From: Chloroflexota bacterium | GTDB lineage: Bacteria; Chloroflexota; Ktedonobacteria; Ktedonobacterales; Ktedonobacteraceae | Reading direction: 5' to 3' | Assembly: GCA_005881495.1 (NCBI GenBank) | Contig: VBHI01000084.1 | Location: 1 to 13,369, forward strand | Length of the DNA stretch: 13,369 nt | Shown: positions 1 through 6,947 of the stretch, piece by piece | How positions within the stretch are numbered: the first letter of the stretch is position 1 | Layout: the number at the start of each line of letters is the position of its first letter | Notes under the pieces: model-generated | Seen by the model: the letters and a program-made list of their open reading frames with translations, nothing else | Told to the model about the DNA's origin: nothing | Database searches by the model: none | Program-made: the position numbers and the translations under genes

Positions 1-4
1 TCAA

Positions 5-30
5 AGCCGCGCCCACACTAGGGCGCGGCT
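5..30 (-). terminator. Hairpin terminator of the small CCPF-motif gene
   Basis: A perfect 10-bp inverted repeat (AGCCGCGCCC at 5-14, GGGCGCGGCT at 21-30) with a 6-nt loop sits 13 bases past the stop codon of the minus-strand gene ending at 44. Read on the minus strand it is followed by TTTGA, so the U-tract is short. The very GC-rich stem still supports a rho-independent terminator. Confidence 0.75.
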
Positions 31-43
31 GCCCATATTGCGC

Positions 44-364
44 CTACATCATATCCTCAATGATCGCTTTGACGCCCTCCGGCCCGCGCAAGTGCAGCCA
101 GATTGACCCTTGCTCCGGCTCGAACAGCAGTGCAAACGTGAAAAAGGGGCAGCACCCACGCTCAAAAGCGATGAATTGCACTAGCTTGTTCGCCCAGCCG
201 TCACTTCCTGGAAAACGGAGGGCATAGCCATCTGCCAATTCGTTCACCTGCAACACATGCTTGAACAGATCAACGACCTCTTCTTCTCGCGTCACTTTCT
301 CTGCCTCAGTCAAAGTGCAGGCAAGCGGCACCTCATCAGCGAAAAATTCTGTATCCTGCTTCAT
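44..364 (-). CDS. Small cytosolic CCPF-motif protein, function unknown
   Basis: This is a 106-residue protein with no signal peptide or membrane segment. The ATG at 364 is chosen because AAGGTG stands at a normal distance upstream; a GTG four codons earlier (376) lacks a ribosome binding site. Visible features are a single Cys16, a GYALRFPG stretch near residue 46, an adjacent cysteine pair in FERGCCPFF (Cys71, Cys72), and a C-terminal GSIWLHLRGPEGVKAII block. I recall similar small proteins with an aromatic/acidic-GCCPF core and an IW-L-GPEG ending, often near metal-resistance or redox genes, but I cannot name a characterised member. The vicinal cysteines suggest metal or thiol chemistry, which is inference only. 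The gene is divergent from the permease and ends at a strong hairpin, so it is probably monocistronic. Confidence 0.75.
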   Translation of the reverse strand: MKQDTEFFADEVPLACTLTEAEKVTREEEVVDLFKHVLQVNELADGYALRFPGSDGWANKLVQFIAFERGCCPFFTFALLFEPEQGSIWLHLRGPEGVKAIIEDMM

Positions 365-395
365 GTCTCTTAACACCTTTCTATCTTTAATTCTC

Positions 396-425
396 TCGAC
401 TTTCTGATAAATTCCATGTTATAAT
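396..425 (+). promoter_or_regulatory. Candidate sigma-70-type promoter of the permease
   Basis: A perfect TATAAT at 420-425 is preceded, with an 18-bp spacer, by TCGACT at 396-401 (4 of 6 matches to TTGACA). The predicted start near 432 leaves a leader of about 150 nt before the permease. The leader contains an AGGA-GGTGT...ACAC...TCCT partial inverted repeat (about 480-510) but no purine-riboswitch or other motif that I recognise. Confidence 0.5.
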
Positions 426-583
426 CCCTGCAAAGAACCCTCTTGTCTTTCGCCCCTGACAGCAGTGCATGCTGTAGAAAGGAGGTGTACCGAGCTTCAC
501 ACAGGTTCCTCATTCCCATACGCTCCCATATGCATCGATTTGTTTCATCTTATTATCCAGTGTTATTCTCAGGAGGATAAGAC

Positions 584-1942
584 ATGGCAACTGAGACAAC
601 CGAAAGACGGGGATATTTCACGGGCTGGACCCTTAAAAGAGAGGGTATCATTGCACCGGAAGAACGACTCCCCTGGGGACAAACGATCTTCGTTGGCCTG
701 CAACATGTGCTGGCCATGTTCGGAGCTACCGTTCTGGCTCCCATCATCATGGGATTCAACCCTAACACCGCAATCTTCTTCTCCGGTATTGGCACACTCA
801 TCTTCTTCCTGGTTGTAGGTGGTCGCGTTCCAAGCTACCTTGGCTCAAGCTTCTCCTTCATCGCCGTTGTGCTCGTAGCTGAAGGCGCTACTCATAACAT
901 CCCAGTAGCTCTAGGGGGTATTGTCACTGCCGGCGTTGTTTACGCCATCATCGGCATCATCGTTATATTCGTCGGCTATAAGTGGATCGAATACCTGATG
1001 CCACCTGTAGTCACGGGCACTGTAGTAGCAGTGATCGGCCTGAACCTGGCGACTACTGCCGTCAGTGAAGCGAATCATAGCCAATTTGACACCTGGATGG
1101 CGCTCATCACAATATTGGCCGTTGCAGTGGTGGCAGTCTACTTTCCCGGACCATTGCGCCGCCTCCCAATATTACTTGGTGGGGTTATCGGCTATCTCAT
1201 TTATATGTTGTTTGCCAACGGTTTGGGTTACGGCACACCGATCAACTTCACCGCCCTTGGGAATGCAGCATGGTTAGGCGCACCTGCCTTTACGACACCT
1301 ACGTTCAACGTGAGTGCGATGACGTTGATCGCACCAGTCGCCATCATCCTGGTGGCTGAGAACCTGGGCCACGTCAAAGCTGTGGGGGCAATCACGGGTC
1401 GCAACCTGGACAAATACCTGGGGCGTGCTTTCCTTGGTGACGGCCTGGCAACCATCGTCTCCGCTTCAGGAGGAGGTACAGGGGTGACCACCTACGCTGA
1501 GAATATCGGCGTAATGGCCGTCACGCGCATCTACTCTACCCTGATCTTCATTATCGCAGCCGCGGTCGCCATCCTGTTAGGTTTCTCTCCTAAGTTCGGT
1601 GCGTTGATTGCAACTATTCCTATAGGGGTACTTGGTGGACTCGCCATCGTGCTCTTTGGGCTGATTGCCGTTACCGGCGGTCGCATCTGGGTTCAAAATG
1701 GCGTAGATTTCTCTAAGAGTCGCAACCTTATCACTGCCGCTGTTGCCCTGACGATGGGTGCTGGTAACTTCACCTTGAACATCGGTAGCTTTAGCATGAG
1801 CGGTATTGGAACAGCAACCTTTTCCGCGATCATCCTCTACCAGGTTTTGCGCGAACGCGAACCTCAGCCGGAAGAGATGGTGAGCGCGGACTCGGCAGTC
1901 GGCTTAAAACCCACTGAGCCACAAGCTGGCGCAGGTGATTAG
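584..1942 (+). CDS. Uracil/xanthine permease, NCS2 family
   Basis: This 452-residue polytopic inner-membrane transporter probably imports a nucleobase (uracil, or xanthine/uric acid) by proton symport. It has the normal NCS2 length and hallmarks: GLQHVLAMFGATVLAP at residues 38-53, PSYLGSSFSFI at 83-93, AENLGH at 258-263 and TTYAENIGVMAVTR at 302-315. Glu259 and Glu306 match the substrate-binding glutamates of E. coli UraA (Glu241, Glu290), and His263 matches His245. The GGGTG stretch before the second glutamate replaces the usual GG-P-N-T, so substrate choice between uracil and oxidised purines is unclear. AGGAGG at 571-576 with 7-nt spacing fixes the start. The hydrophilic C-terminal tail (about 424-452) is rich in Glu and Pro. 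The gene stands alone, with a hairpin downstream at 1997-2027. Confidence 0.93.
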   Translation: MATETTERRGYFTGWTLKREGIIAPEERLPWGQTIFVGLQHVLAMFGATVLAPIIMGFNPNTAIFFSGIGTLIFFLVVGGRVPSYLGSSFSFIAVVLVAEGATHNIPVALGGIVTAGVVYAIIGIIVIFVGYKWIEYLMPPVVTGTVVAVIGLNLATTAVSEANHSQFDTWMALITILAVAVVAVYFPGPLRRLPILLGGVIGYLIYMLFANGLGYGTPINFTALGNAAWLGAPAFTTPTFNVSAMTLIAPVAIILVAENLGHVKAVGAITGRNLDKYLGRAFLGDGLATIVSASGGGTGVTTYAENIGVMAVTRIYSTLIFIIAAAVAILLGFSPKFGALIATIPIGVLGGLAIVLFGLIAVTGGRIWVQNGVDFSKSRNLITAAVALTMGAGNFTLNIGSFSMSGIGTATFSAIILYQVLREREPQPEEMVSADSAVGLKPTEPQAGAGD

Positions 1943-1996
1943 AATCCTGCTCTTGGGGTAAACTCCCTGTACTGTCAATAACAGCCAGAAATACCA

Positions 1997-2027
1997 ACGC
2001 TCCTGGATGTATTTCACTCAGGAGCGT
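1997..2027. terminator. Hairpin between convergent permease and methyltransferase genes
   Basis: A perfect 9-bp inverted repeat (ACGCTCCTG at 1997-2005, CAGGAGCGT at 2019-2027) encloses a 13-nt loop, 54 bases past the permease stop and just beyond the end of the facing methyltransferase gene. The plus-strand flank is CCTTGT, so the U-tract is weak. Its position between converging genes supports a bidirectional terminator. Confidence 0.55.
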
Positions 2028-2032
2028 CCTTG

Positions 2033-2056
2033 TCACCCTGAGCGCAGCGAAGGGTC
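2033..2056. repeat. Dispersed intergenic repeat unit overlapping a gene end
   Basis: The core CCCTGAGCGCAGCGAAGGG (2036-2054), with ACCCT/AGGGT arms, matches a short imperfect-palindrome repeat that I associate with many intergenic copies in Chloroflexota and other soil bacteria. Only one copy is visible here, so its repeat status rests on recollection rather than on this window. On the minus strand it supplies the last codons (RDPSLRSG) and the TGA stop of the methyltransferase. Confidence 0.5.
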
Positions 2057-2677
2057 TCTCTCGCTTCCATCCTCCAAACGCGTGATCAATGCGAGCCATG
2101 CAGGCATCCCCTCTTTGCGCAAGATTATCTCGAACCGGGTCGCACGAATCTCGTTGACTTTCCACCCTTCGGCGAACGTCATGTAAATCTCCGCTTGTGA
2201 AACTCGTCTCGGACCTGGACCGCTTGTGGGCTCTTGATCGCTGAAGCAGAGCAAATAATATTTGCCTCCAGGCCTGAGCACACTTTCCAGGCTTCTCACA
2301 AACAGCAGGCGCTCCTCGTCAGAGAAAACATGGAAGAGACCGCTATCAATAACTGTATCAAAGGTCCTCCCCAACTCCTTCAGCGTAAGAGCGTCAGCCA
2401 CCCGAAAAGTCGCACTGACACCACGCGCGGAGGACTTTTCCTGCGCTTTCTTGATAGCGGTTGGCGAAGCATCGATCCCCCATACTTCGTAACCCAGTTG
2501 CGCAAGGTACAGAGCGTGCTCGCCAGTTCCGCACCCCACGTCCAACACTGATCCCTTGATCTGGCCTGTTTGCGCTAGATCCACATACACTTGCTGGGGA
2601 CGACCAATATCCCAGGGTGGAATGCCTTTGTAGGCCGCATCGAAGCTCCATTCCGAGGGACCCTGTCTCTTATTCAT
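2033..2677 (-). CDS. Class I SAM-dependent methyltransferase, thiopurine-methyltransferase-like
   Basis: This is a 214-residue soluble Rossmann-fold methyltransferase. The N-terminal WSFDAAYKGIPPWDIGRPQ (residues 10-28) is typical of a TPMT-like/small-molecule methyltransferase group. Motif I is VLDVGCGTGEHA (44-55), followed by the acidic strand end GIDAS (67-71), DTVIDSGLFHVF (107-118) and the post-motif LRPGGKYYLLCFSD (134-147). The substrate cannot be read from sequence; thiols, tellurite/selenite or natural products are all possible for this group. The start at 2677 has AAGGAG at 2685-2690. The family-like part ends near WLALITRL (194-201); the last dozen residues come from the dispersed repeat, so this gene end has been replaced or extended. 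It is convergent with the permease and divergent from the histidine kinase. Confidence 0.88.
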   Translation of the reverse strand: MNKRQGPSEWSFDAAYKGIPPWDIGRPQQVYVDLAQTGQIKGSVLDVGCGTGEHALYLAQLGYEVWGIDASPTAIKKAQEKSSARGVSATFRVADALTLKELGRTFDTVIDSGLFHVFSDEERLLFVRSLESVLRPGGKYYLLCFSDQEPTSGPGPRRVSQAEIYMTFAEGWKVNEIRATRFEIILRKEGMPAWLALITRLEDGSERDPSLRSG

Positions 2678-2715
2678 GATGTTCTCCTTGCATATAGAGT
2701 CTCTTGTCCTCCTTC

Positions 2716-2721
2716 ATTATA
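2716..2721 (-). promoter_or_regulatory. Possible -10 element of the methyltransferase gene
   Basis: A perfect TATAAT reads on the minus strand at 2721-2716, 38 bases upstream of the methyltransferase start and outside its ribosome binding site. No convincing -35 hexamer lies 16-18 bp further upstream, so the assignment is tentative. Confidence 0.35.
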
Positions 2722-2780
2722 ATCCCCACTACCATCTCGTACGGACCACCATACAAATACAAGGAACGAGGCTATCGAGT

Positions 2781-2810
2781 TTGCCTCAAACTCCCTCGGC
2801 AAGCTATACT
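2781..2810 (+). promoter_or_regulatory. Candidate promoter of the sensor histidine kinase
   Basis: TTGCCT at 2781-2786 and TATACT at 2805-2810 are separated by 18 bp. Transcription would start near 2817, inside a small GCAGG/CCTGC inverted repeat (2815-2819, 2828-2832) that ends just before the ribosome binding site AGGAGG at 2835-2840. Confidence 0.45.
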
Positions 2811-2844
2811 TACAGCAGGAAACTAAACCTGCGCAGGAGGGGAG

Positions 2845-5070
2845 ATGAGCAAGAAAGAAGCACTTACAGACCATCGGGGTCGATCTCTTATGCTCGGACG
2901 CCTGCAACAGCAGGCGCAGGGGCGCAAACGCTCCGCTGCCAGGATGCCCCGCTGGCGTCGTCCTGTCATCGGTTATGTGTTGAGTATCCCTTTTGTTGGG
3001 GGAGTGTCACTGGGAATACTGTGGGTGCAACACCGTTTTCCCCATTTCTCCTTCTTCGACGGGCCTCTCCTACTCGCGGTGATGGTGATGGCGCTGATTT
3101 GGGGTATTGGCCCGGCAATCTTCTCTGCGCTCCTCTGTACCGCAGTTCTCGCCTATATGTATATTCCTGTTTCCCTAAGCCTTGATGTTACCACCTGGTA
3201 CGCTCTATTGCCGATTGCACCTTTCTTCCTTTCCAGTGTGATCATTGCTCTCGTTACCGGCCAGCGTGAGTCTGCCCGGCGCCGGGCCCACTCTGCTGAA
3301 CAAGAGGAGCATGAGCGGGCAAATGAACTTGAGGCAACCTTTGAGGCGATGGCAGATGGGGTGATCGTCTACGATAACATGGGACACATTTTGCGGACAA
3401 ATGCCGTCGCCCGCAGCCTTTTTGCCTTGGATACCAGGCCCAAACCCAAATTCTCGCTCCGTTTGCGGCGTGAACGGAAACCCGCGTTGTGGATACTCGA
3501 TGAGCACGCTCAGCCCCTTTCCGAGGAGCAATCGCCGCTCTCGCGCATTCTGAACGGTGAGGTATTGACGAGCGTGAATGCGATGGATGTGATACTGCAG
3601 ATACAGGATGGGAACGAGGTACAGTTGAATGTCACCGGGGCCCCGGTGTACAACTTCGGAGGCCGCCCAATCGGTGCTATCTGTGTCTACCGCGATGTTA
3701 CGGAGCGGCGGCGACTGGAACGACGCACCCAGGACGCGCTGAATGCCCTGCTAGCAATGGCAGAGGCCCTCGTGCAGGTACCTGATGACGCCAACTCCTC
3801 GCGAGAGTACCCGGCGGTGGAGGAGCAAACACCGGCAACTGTGACTGAAGTAGCACGGCGATTGGCCGATCTGACGTGTAGTATCCTGGGCTGCCGTCGT
3901 GTTGGCATCATCGCCCTGGAGCCTGAGACGGATATATTGCGCCCTGTGGTGGTCGTCGGACTCTCGGCTGAGCAGGAACGTCAGTGGCGAGCCGATCAGC
4001 AACAGTATGGCCGCTTGAGTGACAGCCCATATCCTGAATTCGTCTCCCGGCTGCGCGCACACGAGGTGTTGCTGCTCGACATGACGCAGCCGCCCTTCCT
4101 TGATCAACCGAACCCATATCGTGTGCGCACAATGCTGATTGCGCCGATGTTCGTGGGCGATCAACTGGTCGGCCTCCTCTTGCTGGACTATGGCGGTGTA
4201 GAGCACCAATATACGGCAGAGGAGATGGCGCTCGCCGGAGCGAGCGCGAAACTTGCGGCCCTGGTGATTGAGCGTGAACGTCTGCTCTACGAACGAGCAA
4301 AAGCGCAGGCAAATGAACTCGCCTTGCGTGAAGCCAACCGGCGTATGGATGAGTTTCTCGGCATGGCCGGTCACGAGTTGAGGACGCCGCTTACGGCCAT
4401 CAGCGGCAACATTCAGCTGGCAATGCGCCAGGTGAAAAAAAGCATTGGTGAGGACGGAACGTATGCCGTCGACCTGGCTAGCAAACTTGAACTGGTACAA
4501 ACCCTGCTTGACCGTGCGGAGCGCCAGGTACGGCTACAGAACCGATTGGTGGGCGACCTGCTGGATATCTCGCGTATCCAGGCGAACAAGATAGCACTCA
4601 AACTGGAACCCTGCGATCTGGTTGCTATTGTCCGTGAGGCTGTCCAGGATCAAAGCCTATTGGTCCCCGCGCGCAGCATTCGTCTCCATGTGCCTGCGGA
4701 GGCGACTGCTCCTGTGGTGGCCGATGCTGATCGTATCGGTCAGGTTGTCACCAACTACCTGACCAACGCTCTCAAGTACTCGTCGGCTGATCGGCCTGTT
4801 GAAGTCTTCCTCGCGGTCGACGGGCAAATGGCGCGCGTTTCGGTGCAAGATGAGGGACCAGGACTGTCCCCGGCGGAACAGCAAGCTATCTGGGAACGCT
4901 TCTACCAGGTAGAGAGAATTAAAGTGCAGAGTGGTTCCGGCACCGGGTTAGGGCTGGGATTACACATCTGCCAGACCATTATCGAGCAACATCAAGGGCA
5001 GGTTGGCGTCCAGAGCTTACCAGGAGAAGGATCCACCTTCTGGTTTACCTTGCCGCTGGCGCGAGTGTAA
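2845..5070 (+). CDS. Membrane sensor histidine kinase: DUF4118-PAS-GAF-HisKA-HATPase
   Basis: This 741-residue hybrid-domain kinase autophosphorylates on a histidine and would pass phosphate to a response regulator. Order of parts: basic cytosolic N-terminus (1-40); four closely spaced membrane segments (about 41-62, 74-88, 90-107, 118-138) resembling the DUF4118 region of KdpD-type sensors; linker coil; PAS domain (about 162-290, ending in the PAC-like VYRDVTERRRLERR); GAF domain (about 332-475); and a coiled linker into the HisKA H-box FLGMAGHELRTPLTAIS, with phosphoacceptor His510. The ATPase domain has the N-box NYLTNALKYS (637-646), G1 DEGPGL (669-674), F-box IWERFYQ and G2 GTGLGLGL (699-706). 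All catalytic boxes are intact. No response regulator or receiver domain is nearby, so it is an orphan. The PAS and GAF domains suggest a cytosolic ligand, gas or redox input, but no cofactor residues can be assigned. The start is supported by AGGAGG at 2835-2840. Confidence 0.93.
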   Translation: MSKKEALTDHRGRSLMLGRLQQQAQGRKRSAARMPRWRRPVIGYVLSIPFVGGVSLGILWVQHRFPHFSFFDGPLLLAVMVMALIWGIGPAIFSALLCTAVLAYMYIPVSLSLDVTTWYALLPIAPFFLSSVIIALVTGQRESARRRAHSAEQEEHERANELEATFEAMADGVIVYDNMGHILRTNAVARSLFALDTRPKPKFSLRLRRERKPALWILDEHAQPLSEEQSPLSRILNGEVLTSVNAMDVILQIQDGNEVQLNVTGAPVYNFGGRPIGAICVYRDVTERRRLERRTQDALNALLAMAEALVQVPDDANSSREYPAVEEQTPATVTEVARRLADLTCSILGCRRVGIIALEPETDILRPVVVVGLSAEQERQWRADQQQYGRLSDSPYPEFVSRLRAHEVLLLDMTQPPFLDQPNPYRVRTMLIAPMFVGDQLVGLLLLDYGGVEHQYTAEEMALAGASAKLAALVIERERLLYERAKAQANELALREANRRMDEFLGMAGHELRTPLTAISGNIQLAMRQVKKSIGEDGTYAVDLASKLELVQTLLDRAERQVRLQNRLVGDLLDISRIQANKIALKLEPCDLVAIVREAVQDQSLLVPARSIRLHVPAEATAPVVADADRIGQVVTNYLTNALKYSSADRPVEVFLAVDGQMARVSVQDEGPGLSPAEQQAIWERFYQVERIKVQSGSGTGLGLGLHICQTIIEQHQGQVGVQSLPGEGSTFWFTLPLARV

Positions 5071-5171
5071 ACCTGGCACCCGCAAGCAGGATTTTGTTTC
5101 TTCCCTTCTTTTGAGTATAGAAGCGTAGCTTTGTGAAGGTACTGAAGACGACAACATGGGCAGGGATAGGA

Positions 5172-5891
5172 CTAATGGTCTCGCGTCTGTTGAGTCGTAT
5201 CCGGAGTGCATAAAAGCTTTATGGCGATCACGGATGCGGCCATCCAGCCAATTAACGTTCCGAGCCGCAAGGTGCGCGCCATGAGCACAGGATTACTGAT
5301 GCCACCAAAAAAGCTCAGGAGGATAAGTACGGCACTCGCCAGACAATAGAAAGCCCACCAGCGCTCCTTGCGTGCGAGGAAGTACCGGACAAAGACCGCT
5401 AAAGCTGCTGCCAGGACAAGGAAGATGAAGAGGCCGCCGAGGGCATGGATAGCACCATGCCAGGAGGGGCCAGTCGGTGCAATAACACCCGGCGGGAACC
5501 CATTGGCGGGGTCGGTTCTAAAAACACCGACCGCAATAAGACCGAGCCCATACGCTCCAATCAAGAGTGGTCCCCATGTTCCGGACGGGCCGGGGTGCAA
5601 TCTCCTCCAGAGGCCACCAGCGTAGAGCAGGTTCAGCACTCCAGCCAGCACAAAGTTCCCCATCTGAACCCATCCCCACTCACCAAGCGAGAGCAGGCTC
5701 AGCGGCTGGAGCCGCGGGTCGAAACCAGGGACAGTGTAGTCCTGAATGAGCACAGTAAGGAGAAACAATGGACCGGCGATGGCTCCGCAGAGCAGCAATA
5801 TCCTCGTGAGCGACCGTGTCTGTGTTTGCACACGTTCTCCTCCTAGAGGATCAGCGCTTAGTTGCTGGTTGGATTGATGGGAGAGATCCAT
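5172..5891 (-). CDS. DUF998 family integral membrane protein
   Basis: This is a 239-residue membrane protein with about six hydrophobic segments (30-50, 76-95, 105-123, 148-172, 178-198, 207-226). It carries the features I associate with DUF998: PGFDPRLQPLSLLSLG after the first segment, a GVFRTDPANGFPPG loop (122-135), and a histidine-containing segment SWHGAIHALGG (143-153). The family has no established function. ATG at 5891 is preferred because AAAGGA stands 8 bases upstream; an ATG three codons earlier has the purine-rich stretch directly against it. The gene begins 46 bases after the TetR regulator on the same strand. Co-transcription is likely, and this is a natural candidate target of that regulator. 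No clear terminator is seen in 5071-5171, where it converges with the kinase gene. Confidence 0.88.
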   Translation of the reverse strand: MDLSHQSNQQLSADPLGGERVQTQTRSLTRILLLCGAIAGPLFLLTVLIQDYTVPGFDPRLQPLSLLSLGEWGWVQMGNFVLAGVLNLLYAGGLWRRLHPGPSGTWGPLLIGAYGLGLIAVGVFRTDPANGFPPGVIAPTGPSWHGAIHALGGLFIFLVLAAALAVFVRYFLARKERWWAFYCLASAVLILLSFFGGISNPVLMARTLRLGTLIGWMAASVIAIKLLCTPDTTQQTRDH

Positions 5892-5937
5892 GATGCACAT
5901 CCTTTCTTTCGATCAATCTCGCCTGAGAGGTCGTCCC

Positions 5938-6582
5938 TCAGCGGGACGCAAGCAGTTGCTGGACCAGGAGCTGCGCCAGCCACGTTTCATAGCGTTCGGG
6001 CTCCCAGCGTTGTTTCACGACCAGCATTCGATAGAGATCATAGCTGGTCAGCGCCCACAGCACGTCAGTCGCTTCTTCAAACGACAGGCCATGACGCAGC
6101 ACCCCCTGTTCGCGCAAGGAGACAATCAGTCGGGCCTGATTTTGACGACGTCTCGCCTCGACCTGTTGCGCCAGATCCGCCAGTTCGGGTGCCACCGCAC
6201 CGGCCATCCGCAACAATTCCAGCGAGCTTCTCAGCGACTCGTAAGCCTGGCGGGTGATCTGAGCCACGAGCGAGACCTGCCGTGACGGGTCCTCTGTCGC
6301 GCCCACTTCTTCGATGAGAAGCTTGATGGGCATGCTGAACGCGTCAGGGTTGATCACCGCAGCCAGTAGCGCCTGCTTGGAACCGAATACGGCAGCAACC
6401 GTTTTGGGCGAGACTTCAGCGATCTCGGCGATAACCTCCAGCGTTGTTGCGGCATAGCCCTGGCTCTCGAACAGTTCACGAGCTGCCGCCAGAATGCGCC
6501 GGCGCGTCTCCTCAGCCTGACGTTGGCGCACGCGTGAGTGATAGGGGCGTTTTTCCTCGTTGGACCGATCTATTTGTTCCAT
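5938..6582 (-). CDS. TetR/AcrR family transcriptional regulator
   Basis: This 214-residue protein has an Arg/Glu-rich N-terminal tail and then the TetR DNA-binding domain: RQAEETRRRILAAARELFES (20-39), GYAATTLEVIAEIAEVSPKTVAAVFGSKQALLAAV (42-76), with the recognition helix about 58-67. The helical C-terminal ligand/dimer domain (about 85-210) is typical in length but carries no ligand signature. ATG at 6582 is preferred: a TATACT -10 lies exactly 6 bases upstream and there is no ribosome binding site, consistent with a leaderless mRNA. GTG at 6597 in frame is the alternative (219 residues) but overlaps the putative operator. Family members mostly repress their own operon. Here that would be this gene plus the DUF998 gene, through the paired boxes at 6597-6625. 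Confidence 0.9.
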   Translation of the reverse strand: MEQIDRSNEEKRPYHSRVRQRQAEETRRRILAAARELFESQGYAATTLEVIAEIAEVSPKTVAAVFGSKQALLAAVINPDAFSMPIKLLIEEVGATEDPSRQVSLVAQITRQAYESLRSSLELLRMAGAVAPELADLAQQVEARRRQNQARLIVSLREQGVLRHGLSFEEATDVLWALTSYDLYRMLVVKQRWEPERYETWLAQLLVQQLLASR

Positions 6583-6588
6583 AAACAA

Positions 6589-6625
6589 AGTATACACTAT
6601 TTAATAGGGAAATGCTAGTTAATAG
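6589..6625 (-). promoter_or_regulatory. TetR promoter with two tandem operator-like boxes
   Basis: On the minus strand TATACT occupies 6594-6589, placing transcription initiation at about the A of the ATG at 6582. Just upstream are CTATTTAATAG at 6597-6607, a perfect 11-nt palindrome around its central T, and the one-mismatch copy CTAGTTAATAG at 6615-6625, 18 bp centre to centre. They cover the spacer and the -35 position, where a bound TetR dimer would block RNA polymerase. The operator role is inferred from placement and symmetry. Confidence 0.55.
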
Positions 6626-6655
6626 ATGTTCGCCTAGTGAATGTCTCACTGGAAG

Positions 6656-6787
6656 CGTTCTTCTTGCCTCACCCTGGACGATTTACGCGATCAGATCCTC
6701 GCCTTTATCGCCTACTACAATCGGACTATGGCGAAACCCATCAAGTGGACGTACACCGGACTCTCTCCTGATCGTGGGGCTCTTTGA
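6656..6787 (+). pseudogene. 3' remnant of an IS630-family transposase
   Basis: Read in the frame ending at TGA 6785-6787, this stretch gives LTLDDLRDQILAFIAYYNRT followed by MAKPIKWTYTG and a short tail. This is the characteristic C-terminal end of IS630 transposases, where the loop holding the final helix reads YYNRT-AKP-KWTYTG. Everything upstream, including all catalytic DDE residues, is missing, so it is a dead fragment of about 40 codons. It lies in a stretch without intact genes (6583-6947). That stretch otherwise holds the TetR operator boxes on its left and a nested hairpin on its right. Confidence 0.8.
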
Positions 6788-6859
6788 GCCTCAGTGTACT
6801 AGCACGCCAGGTACTTGAAACGTGGAGCTTTGTTAATGCGTGTTCATACTATGAGCAAA

Positions 6860-6910
6860 GACATGTCCCAAGCGACAGCGGAACTGCCGCATAGTCGACC
6901 AGGACATGTC
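6860..6910. repeat. Nested hairpin with two GACATGTC palindromes
   Basis: The outer arms GACATGTCC (6860-6868) and GGACATGTC (6902-6910) are perfectly complementary. After 4-by-4 unpaired bases come CGAC/GTCG (6873-6876, 6894-6897), then GCGG/CCGC (6878-6881, 6887-6890) around a 5-nt loop. Each outer arm also contains the 8-bp palindrome GACATGTC. The structure lies 37 bases before the YtxH-like gene and could be a leader RNA element, a paired operator, or an end of the decayed IS copy to its left. Confidence 0.6.
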
Positions 6911-6947
6911 ACACTCGAGTGCTTCAGAGAAGAAAGGAGCTTGAAAC

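Noticed and set aside
426..583. Possible purine riboswitch in the permease leader
   Set aside because: The leader is long enough and the gene type would fit, but I find no conserved loop or core motifs of the purine or other known riboswitches, only a weak partial inverted repeat.
465..818. Plus-strand open frame of 117 codons overlapping the permease start
   Set aside because: It begins without a ribosome binding site, overlaps the well-supported permease in another frame, and its composition is not protein-like.
3751..4500. 249-codon minus-strand open frame inside the histidine kinase
   Set aside because: It is antisense to the PAS-GAF-HisKA coding region, whose motifs are intact. Its length reflects codon bias on the opposite strand, not a gene.
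5445..5846. Plus-strand open frames over the DUF998 and TetR genes
   Set aside because: They are antisense to two proteins with clear family motifs, lack ribosome binding sites and show low-complexity translations.
6612..6818. 68-codon plus-strand frame covering the IS630 fragment
   Set aside because: The recognisable transposase sequence is in a different frame of the same DNA; this frame gives no family resemblance.
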